DNA from: Rachycentron canadum
Lineage: Eukaryota; Chordata; Actinopteri; Carangiformes; Rachycentridae
Direction of reading: 5' to 3'
DNA: 64,000 bases
Assembly: GCA_038496675.1 (NCBI GenBank)
Contig: CM076651.1
Location: 19,369,404-19,433,403, forward strand
Positions 40,179 through 52,609 of the stretch are shown piece by piece (the first letter of the stretch is position 1; each line of letters starts with the position of its first letter). Under the pieces are notes generated by a model that searched no databases, was not told the DNA's origin, and saw only the letters and a list, made by a program, of their open reading frames with translations. The position numbers and the translations under genes are program-made.

Positions 40179-42049
40179 CCAAATGACACTGTATTGTAGG
40201 CTATAGACCTCTGGCTGTTTTGCTCTAAGTGACCTATGGTCTCATCACATGCCTCAGTTTGGATGATTTGACTAACTGTAGTAATTTTTCTTACCTTTAC
40301 AGACATAGACATATTCTTTGTGACTTGCATTAGACCATTGAATAATATTATAATAAACTGCTAGCATGTTTGGTTCAGTTGCTGAAGTTAAAACATTTGC
40401 TAGCTTGTTTTGCCCGTAGCTAAAGGTTTATGGTTTTTGATTCTCTGGAGCAAAGGTTTCAAATGTGTGATCGTTCATCGCTAAGAGTTGGATAACAAGA
40501 AATGGAAAGCTGGGCACAATACAGTAGACGGCAGCTCAGGTGTGTTAGTCAAACACCATTTAAATAGTCAGAAAAAACTGATGTAGCGGTTGCTTAACCT
40601 TGTCAAAGACTTAACTTCCTGTTACTATTGAAAGGTGCCAGAAGCTGTAAATAATCTTAGCTAATTTAACAATGATTTGTACATTTAGTTGTAGTGTTCG
40701 ATTTGTCAGGCTTGTCATACTTTCATACATGGGTGCTAAGACAGCAATAGTGCAATAATACAGTTTATTAAAAAAAAAACAACTGTCAGGTTCTAAATTA
40801 ATAACGAAGATAAATATATCAAAGTTACAAAATTCTTTTGATCAATTTGTTATAATGTCTTAATTGATTAAGCATGAAAGAGATGTTTTCATATAGACTG
40901 TACTATTTTCAATCTTACCTCCATAGGGTAGGGTCCTTTCTGTCATATGAGCAAAATCAACACTGTTTATATCCTGGAAACATCCTAGAAAGTGATCTCT
41001 AGAAATATTGCTGAAAAATAAAGAAATTTCATTTAACATTCAGAAATACTATACTGAAAATAGTCTTTGACCTGAATTAGATGTTGCTGCCGATTCAGTA
41101 CTTGCAAGGACTTTTTTTTTTTTGGCTGGTAGATTTATTGTAAGAAGACAAACAGGGTTGATTAAAGTTCACTTGCCTCCGAGAGCAGAAATAAAAAATG
41201 TCAAATGAAGAGACACAACAAAGAAAACAAACATCGGGGGAGTGAGGCTGTGGTCATGGCGGCTGAAAAGATAATAGAGAGTGCGGCAGAGGGGCAATGA
41301 AGAGAGGAGTGATTGAACAAAAAGAAGCTGATGTGATGGAGGAAAAGTTTATAGAGAGAAAGATTGGAAAATAGAAACAGAGGAAAAAAGTCAGTGACAG
41401 CGAGGAGGAGAGAGATTTTGTCATGGCCAGACTGTCTGCAAAAAAAGAAGTAAAAGGAGAAGCAGACTGGAACATTTTTCAGTCTCCATTGTGACATTGG
41501 AGCTCAGTAAATCAACATTTCCAATTTCTGTGCGCACTAACCATTTCAAGTTGTTAATACACCGGGTCTAGATTCATTCAGTAAGTGACAGCGCAGGCAA
41601 TAGAATAGAATAGAAAAATCTTCCTTCCACAGACATTATGTCTCATTTTGGGATACATTAGTGTCCCTACTGAAGAACACTAGCAAAGTTTAAAAAAAAA
41701 AACAAAACAAAAAAAAAAACCCAATTTATTCATTCATTCATAAATTGATTAATTTGGAATTTAAAGTTGTTTTTTGTTTTTTTTTCAGAAAGCTATAGAA
41801 AGTTTAGTTCCTAAAATCAGCTGCGTCTCTTCTTTTCCTGTTAAAGATAGAAACAGCATAGAGAGGAGGGTTGTTTTATTCACTTCGCGCTCAAGGTGTG
41901 ACTTTGCATGGAAATGTCTTATAGCCTCTTTTAGCCTAGACCATAGCAGCGGGGGTCAGCCCGGTAAAGAACAATGCATACCCTGCTTTATCGAAGAATT
42001 ATCAGCATGAGAAGAATTACCATCATGCTGTATTGAAGAAGAGTAAAAT

Positions 42050-42245
42050 TAGAGACTGAGACCATAAACTCATTAGGAAAACATTTACTGAGGTTAAGAA
42101 TCAAGTGAGAAGTGGGGTCATTTTCCCATACACTTCTATACAATCTGACTTCTTTTGGCAACCAGTGGAGTCGCCCCCGATAAAATCATGAGATAAAAAG
42201 GGTCACTTTCCAGGCCTGGAGTCAACGTTATATACAGACTATGGC
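42050..42245 (+). repeat. Dispersed fish repeat, family A, copy 2
   Basis: The sequence 'gagaccataaactcatt', 'atttactgaggttaagaatcaagtgagaagtggggtca', 'cacttctatacaatctgacttc', 'gcaaccagtggagtcgccccc' and 'tatatacagactatgg' aligns in order with 23806-23968 and lacks the palindrome seen there. Confidence 0.65.
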
Positions 42246-42249
42246 TGAA

Positions 42250-42725
42250 ACCAGCTGACTCTCGGCAGAATGCAAATATAGCGCAATGATGTAATTATTA
42301 TGTAATTGGTGTTAATTAATTAAGCCATCAAACAACTTTTAAAGCCTTCAAGCTCTAGCTACTTTCCACTGAAAGTAGTTGTTTACAGCCAAACAGAGTC
42401 CAGCCACATCGTAGGCTTTAACAGTCTGGTCTCCTAGTCTGCACTCAAACTCCAAGAACAGAGTCACTTCTCACAGTACACACTTACTCCCACACACAGT
42501 TTGTGTTCCAAAATTAATATATGAAGAAGTCTCTCATAGACTATCTTTCAACAAGCTGAAAAAAAAGGAGAAATAGTTTTGAAGAATACTTCATTGTTAA
42601 CACCAACTTCTTTAAATTATTCAGTGTGTCCTCAGGCAGAGATTTGTACCGATTTGCTTCCCCTCAGGTGTGTGTTATTTTCCACCTGAGGTGTGTGTGT
42701 GTCACGTTTGACACACAGTAGAAAT

Positions 42726-42802
<77 letters not shown>

Positions 42803-44090
42803 TGTGTTTGTGGCCTGTCTTGCCACAGCCTGTTATGTTCCACTTTAATTTGTTGATGCCGGTGGATGTTCGGAGGTCCTCCACAGCTTTCAGCAGCTCA
42901 CAGTGAATAAATCAGTAATTAGTTTGCTGTTTTTTTTTTGTTTTTTTTTAAATGTTGTTTCTACTTGTGCTGTGTCTCTAGCAGTGAGGAGGCAATTGAA
43001 TTTGTTAGAATACAATGGCAATTATCAGACGGAACTCTCCTGTAATGCTCATTCATTTAATAATTCATTAAATAAAAGATATTTTTTCAATTAAATATTG
43101 AGTTGGCATTAACCAACAGTGCTCATTACATTTACTCTGCCCCAGCAGCGGAAAGAAAATTACTTTTAAAATTGCATCTCACAAAAAAATTGTGATTATA
43201 TAGATTTTGTTGAACATTGACACAATCTTTTTTTAATGCAGTTTTCAGGTCCGATGACGGGGATTCATTGCAGTTATCTTCCAGAATAGCGAGTCAGTCG
43301 GTTGGTTTTTGCCGTCATGAGATCCCCTTGGTTTCGGTTGCTTTGCCTGTCAGATGCAATGATAACTGGAGCACATTTGCACGCTGCAATTCTTTTTTTT
43401 TCTGTTTTTCTGTTCTTGCAACAGTGGGTCTTCTTGTGTTTACAAAAGCAGATTTCTCATTTCAAGCTGGTGATCACAACTGTTGCTTGCAGACTCTTAT
43501 CAGCTGTATCTCGCTAGCTCATGAATTTTTTTGACTTTATTTTTCCAACATGACTTTTTAAGGAAAAGCAAAGAAATCTTAGATAGCTTCAGGACGACTG
43601 CTAAAACTACATGTCCCAGCCAAAAAGTCAATAAGTAAAATAATAAGTAAATAATAATAAAATAATATTAAAATAATATAATAATAAAGTCAAGCTGGGT
43701 TAGCAGTGGTTAACAGGGGAAACCTGTTACCCTGACAGGCTTTACACAATATTTATTATACTTCTGTTCTTGTATTTTAGTTCTGAATAAATATAAAACT
43801 TGTCAGATTTACTGTGCCCAGTTACAGTTGCTAAACTCTTGACAACATCTCATTTTCAACCAATGTTCTGGTGACTGTTGAAGATTTAAAGATCTTGTGT
43901 ATAATGTTTATTCCAACTACTTTCTATAACAGAACTAGTCCATAGTCAAACAATTTTAAGTGTTGTGTTGTAAATGCAATGGCACTAAATACCGTTTTTT
44001 TTGGGGTAATGGCAGAAGTTTGACCTGATTCTTCAGTGTAATTCTATCGAATTTAACAGCAACTGAAAGGTTTCTTTTTGTGTTAATGTC
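42250..44090. other. Intronic DNA before bsn exon 2, no gene seen
   Basis: This holds the longest dinucleotide repeat of the window (42729-42809), an AT-only tract at 43630-43690 and the pyrimidine tract leading to the exon 2 acceptor. Nothing else is supported. Confidence 0.55.
42729..42809. repeat. (TG)n microsatellite, about 40 units
   Basis: Nearly perfect TG array in bsn intron 1, with two TTTG interruptions at the right end. Confidence 0.97.
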
Positions 44091-44119
44091 ATGTTTTTCC
44101 ATTTGTCCCTCTCTTTCAG

Positions 44120-44834
44120 GGGTCCGATGGGTAGCCCCAAGCCTGGCATGCAACAAGGAGGCCATGGAGGAGGAAGCATGGGCGGAATGGGAGGAGGAGG
44201 AGGGATGGGAGGAATGGGAGGAGGAGGAGGAATAGGAGGAATGGGAGGAATGGGGGGAATGGGAGGAGGAGGAGGGATGGGGGGAATGGGAGGAGGAATG
44301 GGAGGTATGAGAGCAGGAGGGATGGGAGGAGGAATGGGTGGAGGAGGAATAGGAGCAGGTATGGGTACTGGTGGGGGAATAGGGTCCAGAGCTGGTGAAC
44401 CCTACCGCCTGGCAACACACGAAAGTCCAACTTCCCCACGACATATGCAGTCAAGCCAGGGGCCTGGCATGGGGCAGGGCCCAGGGTCTGGTCACAGCAT
44501 GGGTCACGGTCCTGCTGGGTCCGGCATGGGAGGCCAGGGGGGTCAGAGCCCTGGTCAGCATGCGTCCCGTCGAAACCTTCAAGTCGACTTCAGCGGGTCA
44601 GGCGGCTCCAGGACAGGCCGGTCTCCGTCTGTATCTCCTGACCGCGGTGTGACGCCCACCTCGCCCTACTCGCTGCCCCAGATTGCGCCCATGCCAAGCA
44701 GCAAGCTGTGCCCAGTGTGCACCACCACAGAACTGTCCAACCCACCGGCTGTACCCAACTACAACACCTGCACCCAGTGTAAGGCCACTGTCTGCAACCA
44801 GTGTGGATTCAACCCCAACCCACACCTCACTGAG
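44120..44834 (+). CDS. bsn: Bassoon, coding exon 2: Gly/Met tract and first zinc-finger domain
   Basis: The exon follows a pyrimidine-rich acceptor (CTCTTTCAG) and encodes residues 63-301. Residues 64 to about 75 are a short linker. About 76 to 148 is an extreme Gly/Met tract built from GGMGG-like units. A Ser/Gly/Pro-rich segment follows, then the strongly conserved Bassoon block RRNLQVDF ... GRSPSVSPDRG ... PTSPYSLPQIAP. Next comes the first Piccolo/Bassoon zinc finger, with Cys pairs at 260/263, 280/283 and 288/291 and the hallmark CNQCGFNPNPHLT. The last Cys pair of the finger should be in the next exon, which is not in the window. The exon ends ACT GAG|GTAGGC in phase 0; reading through the donor reaches a stop within five codons. 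The finger sits later than in mammals because of the Gly/Met insertion. The RSPSVSPDRG and PQIAP blocks match Bassoon rather than Piccolo. Confidence 0.97.
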
Positions 44835-45477
44835 GTAGGCCAGGTTTGACAAAGAGCTGAGTGAGTGGGTGTGTTTATCTCTGTTTGTGTGTGTGTGTGT
44901 GCACGCTGGCAGAACAGTGCGATGGCTTTCCTCTTTTGTTTTTTCTTTTTCTCATATCTGTCCTTACTTTTTCTCTGCGCGAAAATAATCAAAAATCTGA
45001 TAATACTGATTTATAGTCAGAGACTAAGCATTTGGATATGAATATAATTTAATCCAGTGGGTGGACCGAAGTCATTGTTGATTAATGTTTCAGGTTTAGA
45101 TGATAAACAACAGGAAAAAAGTGGGTGTAAACCACTGAAGTTGGAGTCTGGAAACAGATCCTGGAGAAACAAATAGGGTAAAGATTTTATCTGCCCTTTT
45201 GTGTGAGGGAGGGAGGGAGGGAGAGAGAGAAGGAGAGAGAGAGAGGTATTTTTATTTTTATGCCAATAATACACATTTGACTTGAATGAGATTGAATTAA
45301 AGTGAATGAATGAAGTGAATAGGTTGCAGCAGAGAAAGAAGTGAGAGAGATGGTGTGAGGCACTGGAGGTAAATGAGGTCATAAAGAGAGAAAGAGAAAA
45401 AAAGAGCATAAAGGTCTGGTGGAAGTCAGTTTGAACAAATCTGTTCTTACTTCAAAACATTACAACCTTATATTGTT

Positions 45478-45552
45478 TTATTTATATATCTATATATATA
45501 GATATAGATATATTTTATTTATATATCTCTATATATAGAGAGATATATATAT
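45478..45552. repeat. AT-rich self-complementary tract
   Basis: Stretches such as TATATCTATATATATAGATATA and ATATCTCTATATATAGAGAGATAT are inverted repeats capable of cruciform or hairpin formation. Confidence 0.75.
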
Positions 45553-47559
45553 GTGGAATAAAATTTAAAAACTGATTAATTGAAGAAAACACATAAATGA
45601 GCAAAATAAAATGGAAGTATATAGGGTGTGTGTTGTGTATGTATGAATGCCTGGTCTTTGTGTGTATTTGTGATAGACAGCAAGTGTAAAGGCTCAGCAA
45701 GTGGCAGTAATTCCCATCCAGAGCCACTGACAGAATCTCCATTAATGTACCGAGGCAAGACACAAGGGTTGTGAGAGAGTGTGTGCGTGTGTGAGGGGGA
45801 GTGTTCATTGTACTCAGGTGTTTTGTGAAGGCAGGAAGCCAAACACATACAAAGATAGAATGAGGCAAAAGAGACTGAGAAGCAAAGAAAGCAAGGGCTG
45901 GAGGAGGAGGTGAAGAGAGTCTCTATGATTGAAGAGGTCGAAGCCTGCTTCTGTTGATGCGTTCAAGCTATCAGCCAGGTGTCAGGGTCTGGTGACAACA
46001 TCAAATCTCATCCTCCCCTTGCAGATAGGAAACACTACAGACAGACAACACAACCCCACAGAAGCACAGGGCTACATATGATGTGTTGGCCATACTGGCA
46101 CCCACTGGTTCTCACTGATGTCAGGTCCAGGGGCCTTTCATTGGCAGACAGCACGATAAACACTCCGCTGGATTAAACAAACAACGGTGGTTGTGTTGTA
46201 GTGTCTCATTTTCATTTGCTTTCGTGGGGGAGAACATTGGCAACAAAGTCATCCATGTGTGTTCAGTACACTCACTCTGGCCATTCACCCTGATGCTCTA
46301 TGCTAACAAATTAGCATCCGCTGCTGAGTGCTAGTGGATGACTAATTGTATTCAAGGTACGAACACTGATACAATGTTCTGATAATTACATAAAAAATGT
46401 TAGTGTTATTTTTCAGATACTTTTCATTGAGAAAATGATAAAAACTCCTAATACAAACACAACACACTACTCAACGCCACACTACCACAATTTAACTGCT
46501 GCCTTCAAAATATGAGCTATGACACCGGCTCCCCGACAAGAAACCGAACATTATCAGCTTCATCAAGGTTGTGAAGACTGGTGTATTGGATTGTATTGGA
46601 AGTAGTTAGGTGAGTCTGTGAACTGGAAACTCTGAAACTCTTAACTGGAAGCTCTGATTTAAGTGTTTGATTAAACTTTCTGTTTAATAAACTTAGACAG
46701 GCCATGCAGTGAAAGTGTAGAAGTGTGTGTAGGTTACCTGTGCTCTTGCCCTCAGGGCGATTACTTTTGTGGCAAGTGATCGGTTTTAGTTTTTCAAAAA
46801 CATTAAATAGACAGTCAATAGTCAGTTAGTCATTCATAGAACAGCAGATCATAAAGGTTTTACAGGCTTTGATTTTAAATTTGCCAACTGTATTATACAA
46901 TACGGAAGCTTCTGGCTGGCTCAGGTAGGATCATCTTAAAGGCTGAGCTTTGATCTTTGCTCACATACATATGCTTGCACATGTGGTGTGTTCGTGTGTG
47001 TGCGTAAGTGCTTGTGTGTGAGAGAGAGTGAGGGAGATAGAGACAGGTTAATAATGGTGTGTAATTCTAATGAAGTAGAGGGAGGGAGGAGTTGATAAGC
47101 CTCTGACTTAGGGATTTGGACTGCACTTGTGATAGATTAACACACACAGTGTTACACACACACACACTCAGACGCGATCACAAGTGCTGATATGTAGACA
47201 CCCACACAAACACGGGCAGTCAACCCCACTTGGCCCAACATAATTCATGCAAGAAGCTTGTAATAAATTGTGATGTTAATTAATTGGAGGAACCCATGGG
47301 TATTTCCTATAGGGCAAAATGGAAAACAGAATGAGAAATGCAACACATCAGCATAAAATCCAACCTTAGTCACCTTAGTTCCTGTTGTACTCATGGGGCT
47401 TGGGGTACATGATTACCTAAATATTTTTCTATAACATAAACTAGTTCCAAGTACGTTCATGACTAGTTTGAAGTACACACAAATGTGTATGGCACGCAAA
47501 TCTTTGTTGCCTCATTCTTGAACAGATTTATGCCCTGGCCTTGTTTAAATTCCCATCAA

Positions 47560-47700
47560 TTATGGATTAGCTCTCTTCTCCTATTAACACTCACTATGTT
47601 CTCATTTTTGTCCTTGCTAATCAGTGTTCCCCTAGTCTGGTAATCTAATCGTCAGTGGCACCCCGCAAAACTTGTTGCTCTGATGCAGTTACAAACATTC
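47560..47700 (+). repeat. Tandem non-coding module, copy 1 of 3
   Basis: TATGGATTAGCTC, GCTAATCAGTG and CTGGTAATCTAAT occur in this order, followed by CTTGTTGCTCTGATGC and ACATTCAG. The same order of motifs appears at 47950-48100 and 48360-48530. The unit has no coding frame. Confidence 0.65.
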
Positions 47701-47949
47701 AGGTTGACTATGACTATGCGCAACAACTGTGTACACTTAAAACACATTACCACAAAACACAACATACATTTCTTTCCTTAACTGACGTTCCAATAGTATA
47801 AAAATGAACATAAAAGCATGGACTCTTTTTATATCAACCCCGAAAATTTGGTGAAAGTATTGTTTTCTATTGTTTTTTATTGATATCTTATGTATTGAAA
47901 TATGGGAATGAGCCGTGTGTGGCAGAGCTCCAGCCTGTGTTGTGTCTGC

Positions 47950-48100
47950 TGCTATGGATTAATACTTAAACTGAACATTATCCTTTATTATCGCAGCTAA
48001 TCAATGTGCTGTCCTGGTAATCTAATAAGTGGTGCCAGGCTCCATATCCGTCGCACACACAACATTTAGCAGACTTAGCCAGGGAAACTAAAGAGATTAT
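47950..48100 (+). repeat. Tandem non-coding module, copy 2 of 3
   Basis: TATGGATTAATACTTAAACTG, then GCTAATCAATG, TCCTGGTAATCTAATAAG, GTGCCAG, CTCCATATC and ACATTTAGCAGAC. The CTGGTAATCTAAT core starts 377 bp after that of copy 1. Confidence 0.7.
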
Positions 48101-48359
48101 TTTATATTAACAGGTGAGATGTTTCATTAAGACTGTTAAATGAGTGCAAAGCCACGCATACAGTCCTGGCATGCTTTGTATTTAAATGATGTTGACTTGA
48201 TTGAAGGGACAATAATTTTATGAGAAGAGACGAAAAAAAGATATGATAAATAAACAACAGCGTGAACCATTTTTCTACTTACAATTTTGTCATGCTGATA
48301 ACATTTTTCCAGTTCCTTTACGGATGTGTGTTTAGCATTGACCACCCCGCTCTTCGTAG

Positions 48360-48530
48360 AACTACAGATTAATACTTCAACTCTGTTTCCTCTGTCATTA
48401 TCATAGTTAATCAATGAATCCTCTGGCCTGGTAATCTAATAAGCACTGCCAGCATCCATATCTTGTTACGTTCTGATGCCTTTTTCATCAGATAACATTT
48501 AGCAGTCTGAATCAGGAGAGTGACACCAAT
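48360..48530 (+). repeat. Tandem non-coding module, copy 3 of 3
   Basis: TACAGATTAATACTTCAACTC, then GTTAATCAATG, CCTGGTAATCTAATAAG, CTGCCAG, ATCCATATC, CTTGTTACGTTCTGATGC and ACATTTAGCAGTC. The core starts 414 bp after that of copy 2. This copy shares features with both of the others. Confidence 0.7.
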
Positions 48531-49287
48531 TATCAGGCCAAAGAGGAGGATCAGAGAGAGATTATAGTCGCTGTATTTGATTTGGAAAGGGCGGCTTTCA
48601 TGGTGTTAAAGGAGGTTTGTGTGATGAGTGATTTGATTCATGGAAGATGTCTTGCACCAAAATATACATATTGTTTGTTTAGTTTTGGTTCTTACACTGA
48701 ATATGAAAAATTACAGAGTGATAGTTTATCTAAAATTCATTTGGTGATCATGCAAATAGACCAGTCATCCAATGCATTTGACAAACCCTGGGGTTGTGAG
48801 AAGATCGTGCATTGAGGAAGTTTAGAAACCTTAGAACACCTTAAAAAATGGGAAAGTTGGGAAAGGGTATTTCTTCAGAAGAATAAAGAAGCTCTCCGTG
48901 AGTTTTGCTATTGCTACATAGCCAGCATTAGCATTAACAACTTTTTTTTGTTTGCTAAGAGCGAGTGTTTCCAGCCAATTTTAACTCTATAACGTGTTTT
49001 CGTCTACTGAAGTTAGCATGCTAACCAGCTTTTCTGATGGGGACTCGCTGCGGCTTCTACTCTGACTGAAAATGTAGGGCTGCTCAGAGGGCAAATCATA
49101 GCCACTTGTACTGTAAACGCAACAACACTTGTCATGTGACAATGACCACCACCTGCTCGCGGCAAGAAACCATGTTCACTGGCAGAGATGTAAATGGAGT
49201 AAATGGCAAATGACTCCTTTTAATAGGCCTTAATAAAAATTTAGACAGTCTTAATGATTGATGGTCTTAATTTTTGCCACCGCTGTA

Positions 49288-49400
49288 ATTTGAGTTCAAT
49301 GTGAACGTTAGCATAGTTAAATGCTGAACTAAGATGTGAACACGGTAAATATTATACCTTCTAAACATCAGCATGTCATTATGAGCCTGTTAGCATGTCA
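49288..49400 (+). repeat. Dispersed fish repeat, family B, copy 3
   Basis: 'atgctgaactaagatgtgaacacggtaaatattataccttctaaacatcagcatgt' and 'gagcctgttagcatgtcag' match the middle of family B in the same orientation as copy 1. Confidence 0.65.
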
Positions 49401-50537
49401 GAAAGTATTTCTCAAAAGAAAATGTCACTGTACTAAAGAGACAATTTCCACTGTTAATATAAAGCACATCAGCAGTTATGAAGTTATGTGTCATGTTTCT
49501 TACACTTTTCCTTCCTACTTTTGAGCCTAGAATCATCGTTGTTTCAGAAATGTCTATTGTAAAATTACAGGTAGCGTTTTCCTGTCTGAAATGGATGAGT
49601 AGCGTCTCAGAGAGACACAGACGAACCCCTTTTTATTTGATGTTTTTGTGGGTGATGTGCGCTGTGTGCTGCCGTTGTCAGTTTAGCACCTTAAAAGGAT
49701 CAACCCTGAGTGTTGCAGCTCTGATAAATATGGATGAGGGATGCTGAAGCTCCCACACACCATGTATTTGCAACTCATTTATAAGAGTTATTCAATCTTT
49801 GAAAAATACACCTGGGAAAGATGTTAAAAAACCATCACTGTGGTTCATACGGGGTATAAAAATTGTACCTAGATGGGTTGCACATCGTCACCTTGTCCAG
49901 ATGTTCTGGGATTGCGAAAAACATTTTTTTTCCCAATTAACCATGGCCTTTAAATTTTTTGTGCACCACAGCTGTTCAGTAATACCACCCACTCTACATT
50001 CACACACTCACAGCTTGAGTTTGAACCGGCTACCATTTGCTCATATCACTCACTTGGGCAGCATCATTTATCCATGGGTTGGAGTTTTTGTTTCTAGGAA
50101 GCTCTGGATAAAGAAGTATTCTCCCTGGTTGATGTCAGGCTCAGTGGGTGGAACCCTTTATGAGTTTCTCTTTGGTGACCAAGATGCATTATTGGTTAAA
50201 ATATGAATAAATCTATATACTGATATCTGTCTTTAAAATTTGACGGTCCACAGGCTTCTGAGCTAACTGGATTTAAGTGTTTCAGTTAATATCAGAGCAC
50301 TACGGTTCTCATAATTAGTTTCCTCCTCTCTTATCTCTCACTGTGCTTTAGCCCAATGTTACATCATTGCAACATTAAAGAATAACATTAAATCAAACAA
50401 CTACAAATAATATTAAAGATAAACTCTTTGGTTCCGCCTCCTGAGATTAAATTGAATGTCTGCCACCACTCTAGGGCTGCTCTGAATAGAAGAATAGATT
50501 ATTGTAGGAGTAAACCAAACAAACAACTTTGCCAGTG

Positions 50538-50538
<1 letters not shown>

Positions 50539-50593
<55 letters not shown>
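50539..50593. repeat. (CT)n microsatellite at left edge of second gap
   Basis: About 27 CT units running into N. Confidence 0.95.
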
Positions 50594-50993
50594 NNNNNNN
50601 NNNNNNNNNNNNNNNNNNNNNNNNNNNNNNNNNNNNNNNNNNNNNNNNNNNNNNNNNNNNNNNNNNNNNNNNNNNNNNNNNNNNNNNNNNNNNNNNNNNN
50701 NNNNNNNNNNNNNNNNNNNNNNNNNNNNNNNNNNNNNNNNNNNNNNNNNNNNNNNNNNNNNNNNNNNNNNNNNNNNNNNNNNNNNNNNNNNNNNNNNNNN
50801 NNNNNNNNNNNNNNNNNNNNNNNNNNNNNNNNNNNNNNNNNNNNNNNNNNNNNNNNNNNNNNNNNNNNNNNNNNNNNNNNNNNNNNNNNNNNNNNNNNNN
50901 NNNNNNNNNNNNNNNNNNNNNNNNNNNNNNNNNNNNNNNNNNNNNNNNNNNNNNNNNNNNNNNNNNNNNNNNNNNNNNNNNNNNNNNNNNNNN
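50594..50993. other. Assembly gap (400 N)
   Basis: Exactly 400 N bounded by (CT)n on both sides. Its flanks carry no adapter residue, unlike the gap at 18222-18618. Confidence 0.99.

Positions 50994-51042
<49 letters not shown>
50994..51042. repeat. (CT)n microsatellite at right edge of second gap
   Basis: About 24 CT units. Confidence 0.95.
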
Positions 51043-51045
<3 letters not shown>

Positions 51046-52399
51046 CGGTTAGTTAGTATAGGTTGGATAATCATAATGGACGTAGAGGAGCAACTTTCAA
51101 TGAAATATCCCTGTATGAATTGTCACTCTCTAGGAGCTCAGACATCCTAAAATCCTTTTTAGCCAAGGCACAGTGGAAAGGGAAGGAAATGTCTTCTGGA
51201 CACAAGTTATTGACTTTTCTTTAATTGTACTTCAACACTTGATACTTTAACACTTGATGCATTTACATTATGTTGATAAATGATAGGCCATTAGTGATGG
51301 GTATGTAATGCCTGCAGTTTTATGGAGGCTTTTATCCAAAGTGCCTTGAGTGGGCAGGCCAGTGGAAATGTTATTACAACTGTTACACAACTGTTGTTAC
51401 AACAACCAGGTGTAAATGATCATAGTTCAAAGGTCCTGAATTCAAACTGACATCATGGTGATCTTTTTGGTTCATGCCCACAGAAGTGTGTGTCGTCATT
51501 AATGACACTGTTGATTCCACAGCAGCTATATTTTCTGTTGTTACAAACATTAAACACACCACTTCCTGTGTAGCTTACAATGTTTCTACTGCTGATGTAA
51601 AAACTTGATTGAGGTCAGTGTTGAAGTGATTCGCTGAATATTCAGACAATGGAATGAAAGTGAAGACAGACTCTTGCTTATGTGCACATGCAGTACTTAA
51701 ATGTGTTAGATCATGATATTGAGGTAAGCAAATATAAACACATTCATGTTGTCCTTGTTATGGTTTTCAGCCAATATAGGTGTGACAATAACAACAGTGT
51801 AGTAGAAATTTACGGCAAATGAATGAATGAGTGTGTAGATGAGTGTAACTGCGGCGTATTATAGTGAAGAGCTTTGGTGATATCTCTTGAAGCCACTGCT
51901 GTTCACACCAACTTGGTCTTGGCCGACTTGTCTCTCAGCCATTTGTCATCTAAGCCCGTTGGCAGCACGTCTTCCTCCCTGTAGCCTGTTTGTTGTTCAA
52001 CAGACTGCGTACTAATTTTAGACTCAGCGTGCACATAGTGCTGCTAATGGAAATGTGTCTGTGTGTGTGTGTTGAATGTGTGTATGAGGTGGATTAATTA
52101 GTTTCTAGAGAAATCTCCAGATTGTTCTTCTCTGTTCTCTCCTCTCAAATCAAACACCTGCCTGTCACGCACTCTATTTTTATGAGTGTGCGCCTTCATT
52201 GTGTTAAGTAAACAGTAACACACATACAGCCAGTGTATGTGAATTTTCCCATGACTACAGATTAACAACTGTTTGTGTCACCATTAAACCACTGAGCATT
52301 TTAAAGTTTCATTGGAACAAATAACCATTAACGTCATGAAGCAGCTTAGACACAGAGCAGTAATTAATACACAGGTTTAAGCCACTTCTGCATTTTCAG

Positions 52400-52436
52400 G
52401 AGTCAGCGTCCTCTTTTATATACAGTCTATGCTTTT
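52400..52436 (+). repeat. Dispersed fish repeat, family A, short end fragment
   Basis: 'tcctcttttatatacagtctatgc' equals the terminal part of family A at 23945-23968. Confidence 0.4.
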
Positions 52437-52609
52437 AACACATAATTCTCAGGTGAAGGGTTCAAATGTAATTGGGCGCTTGGGTATTAAATGTTTCCTG
52501 GGCAACTGTTTGTCATTTCAACATTAGCTCATGCACGAAAGAGCCTGCCCACACGTGGCTCAAGAGTTGACAGAGTTATGAGCTGCCATTTAGCTTGTGA
52601 GGTGGAGTT

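Larger units (their letters stand above)
14172..44119 (+). other. bsn: bsn intron 1 (about 29.9 kb)
   Basis: The intron begins GTAAGG and ends TTTCAG, with phase 2 preserved across it. It contains an RE1 site, many simple repeats, one N gap, dispersed repeat fragments and a degenerate GTCA-rich block, which are listed separately. I found no convincing nested protein gene. The long open frames inside it are either simple-repeat translations or lack family motifs. Confidence 0.9.

Noticed and set aside
43956..44454. Antisense frames rich in Ser/His or Leu/Pro
   Set aside because: Mirror images of the Gly/Met-coding part of bsn exon 2, which has clear family support on the + strand.
49799..50206. 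135-codon frame with HRHLVQMFWDCEK reminiscent of the end of LINE reverse-transcriptase proteins
   Set aside because: The resemblance is limited to a few residues; no other LINE motif, tail or flanking duplication is present.
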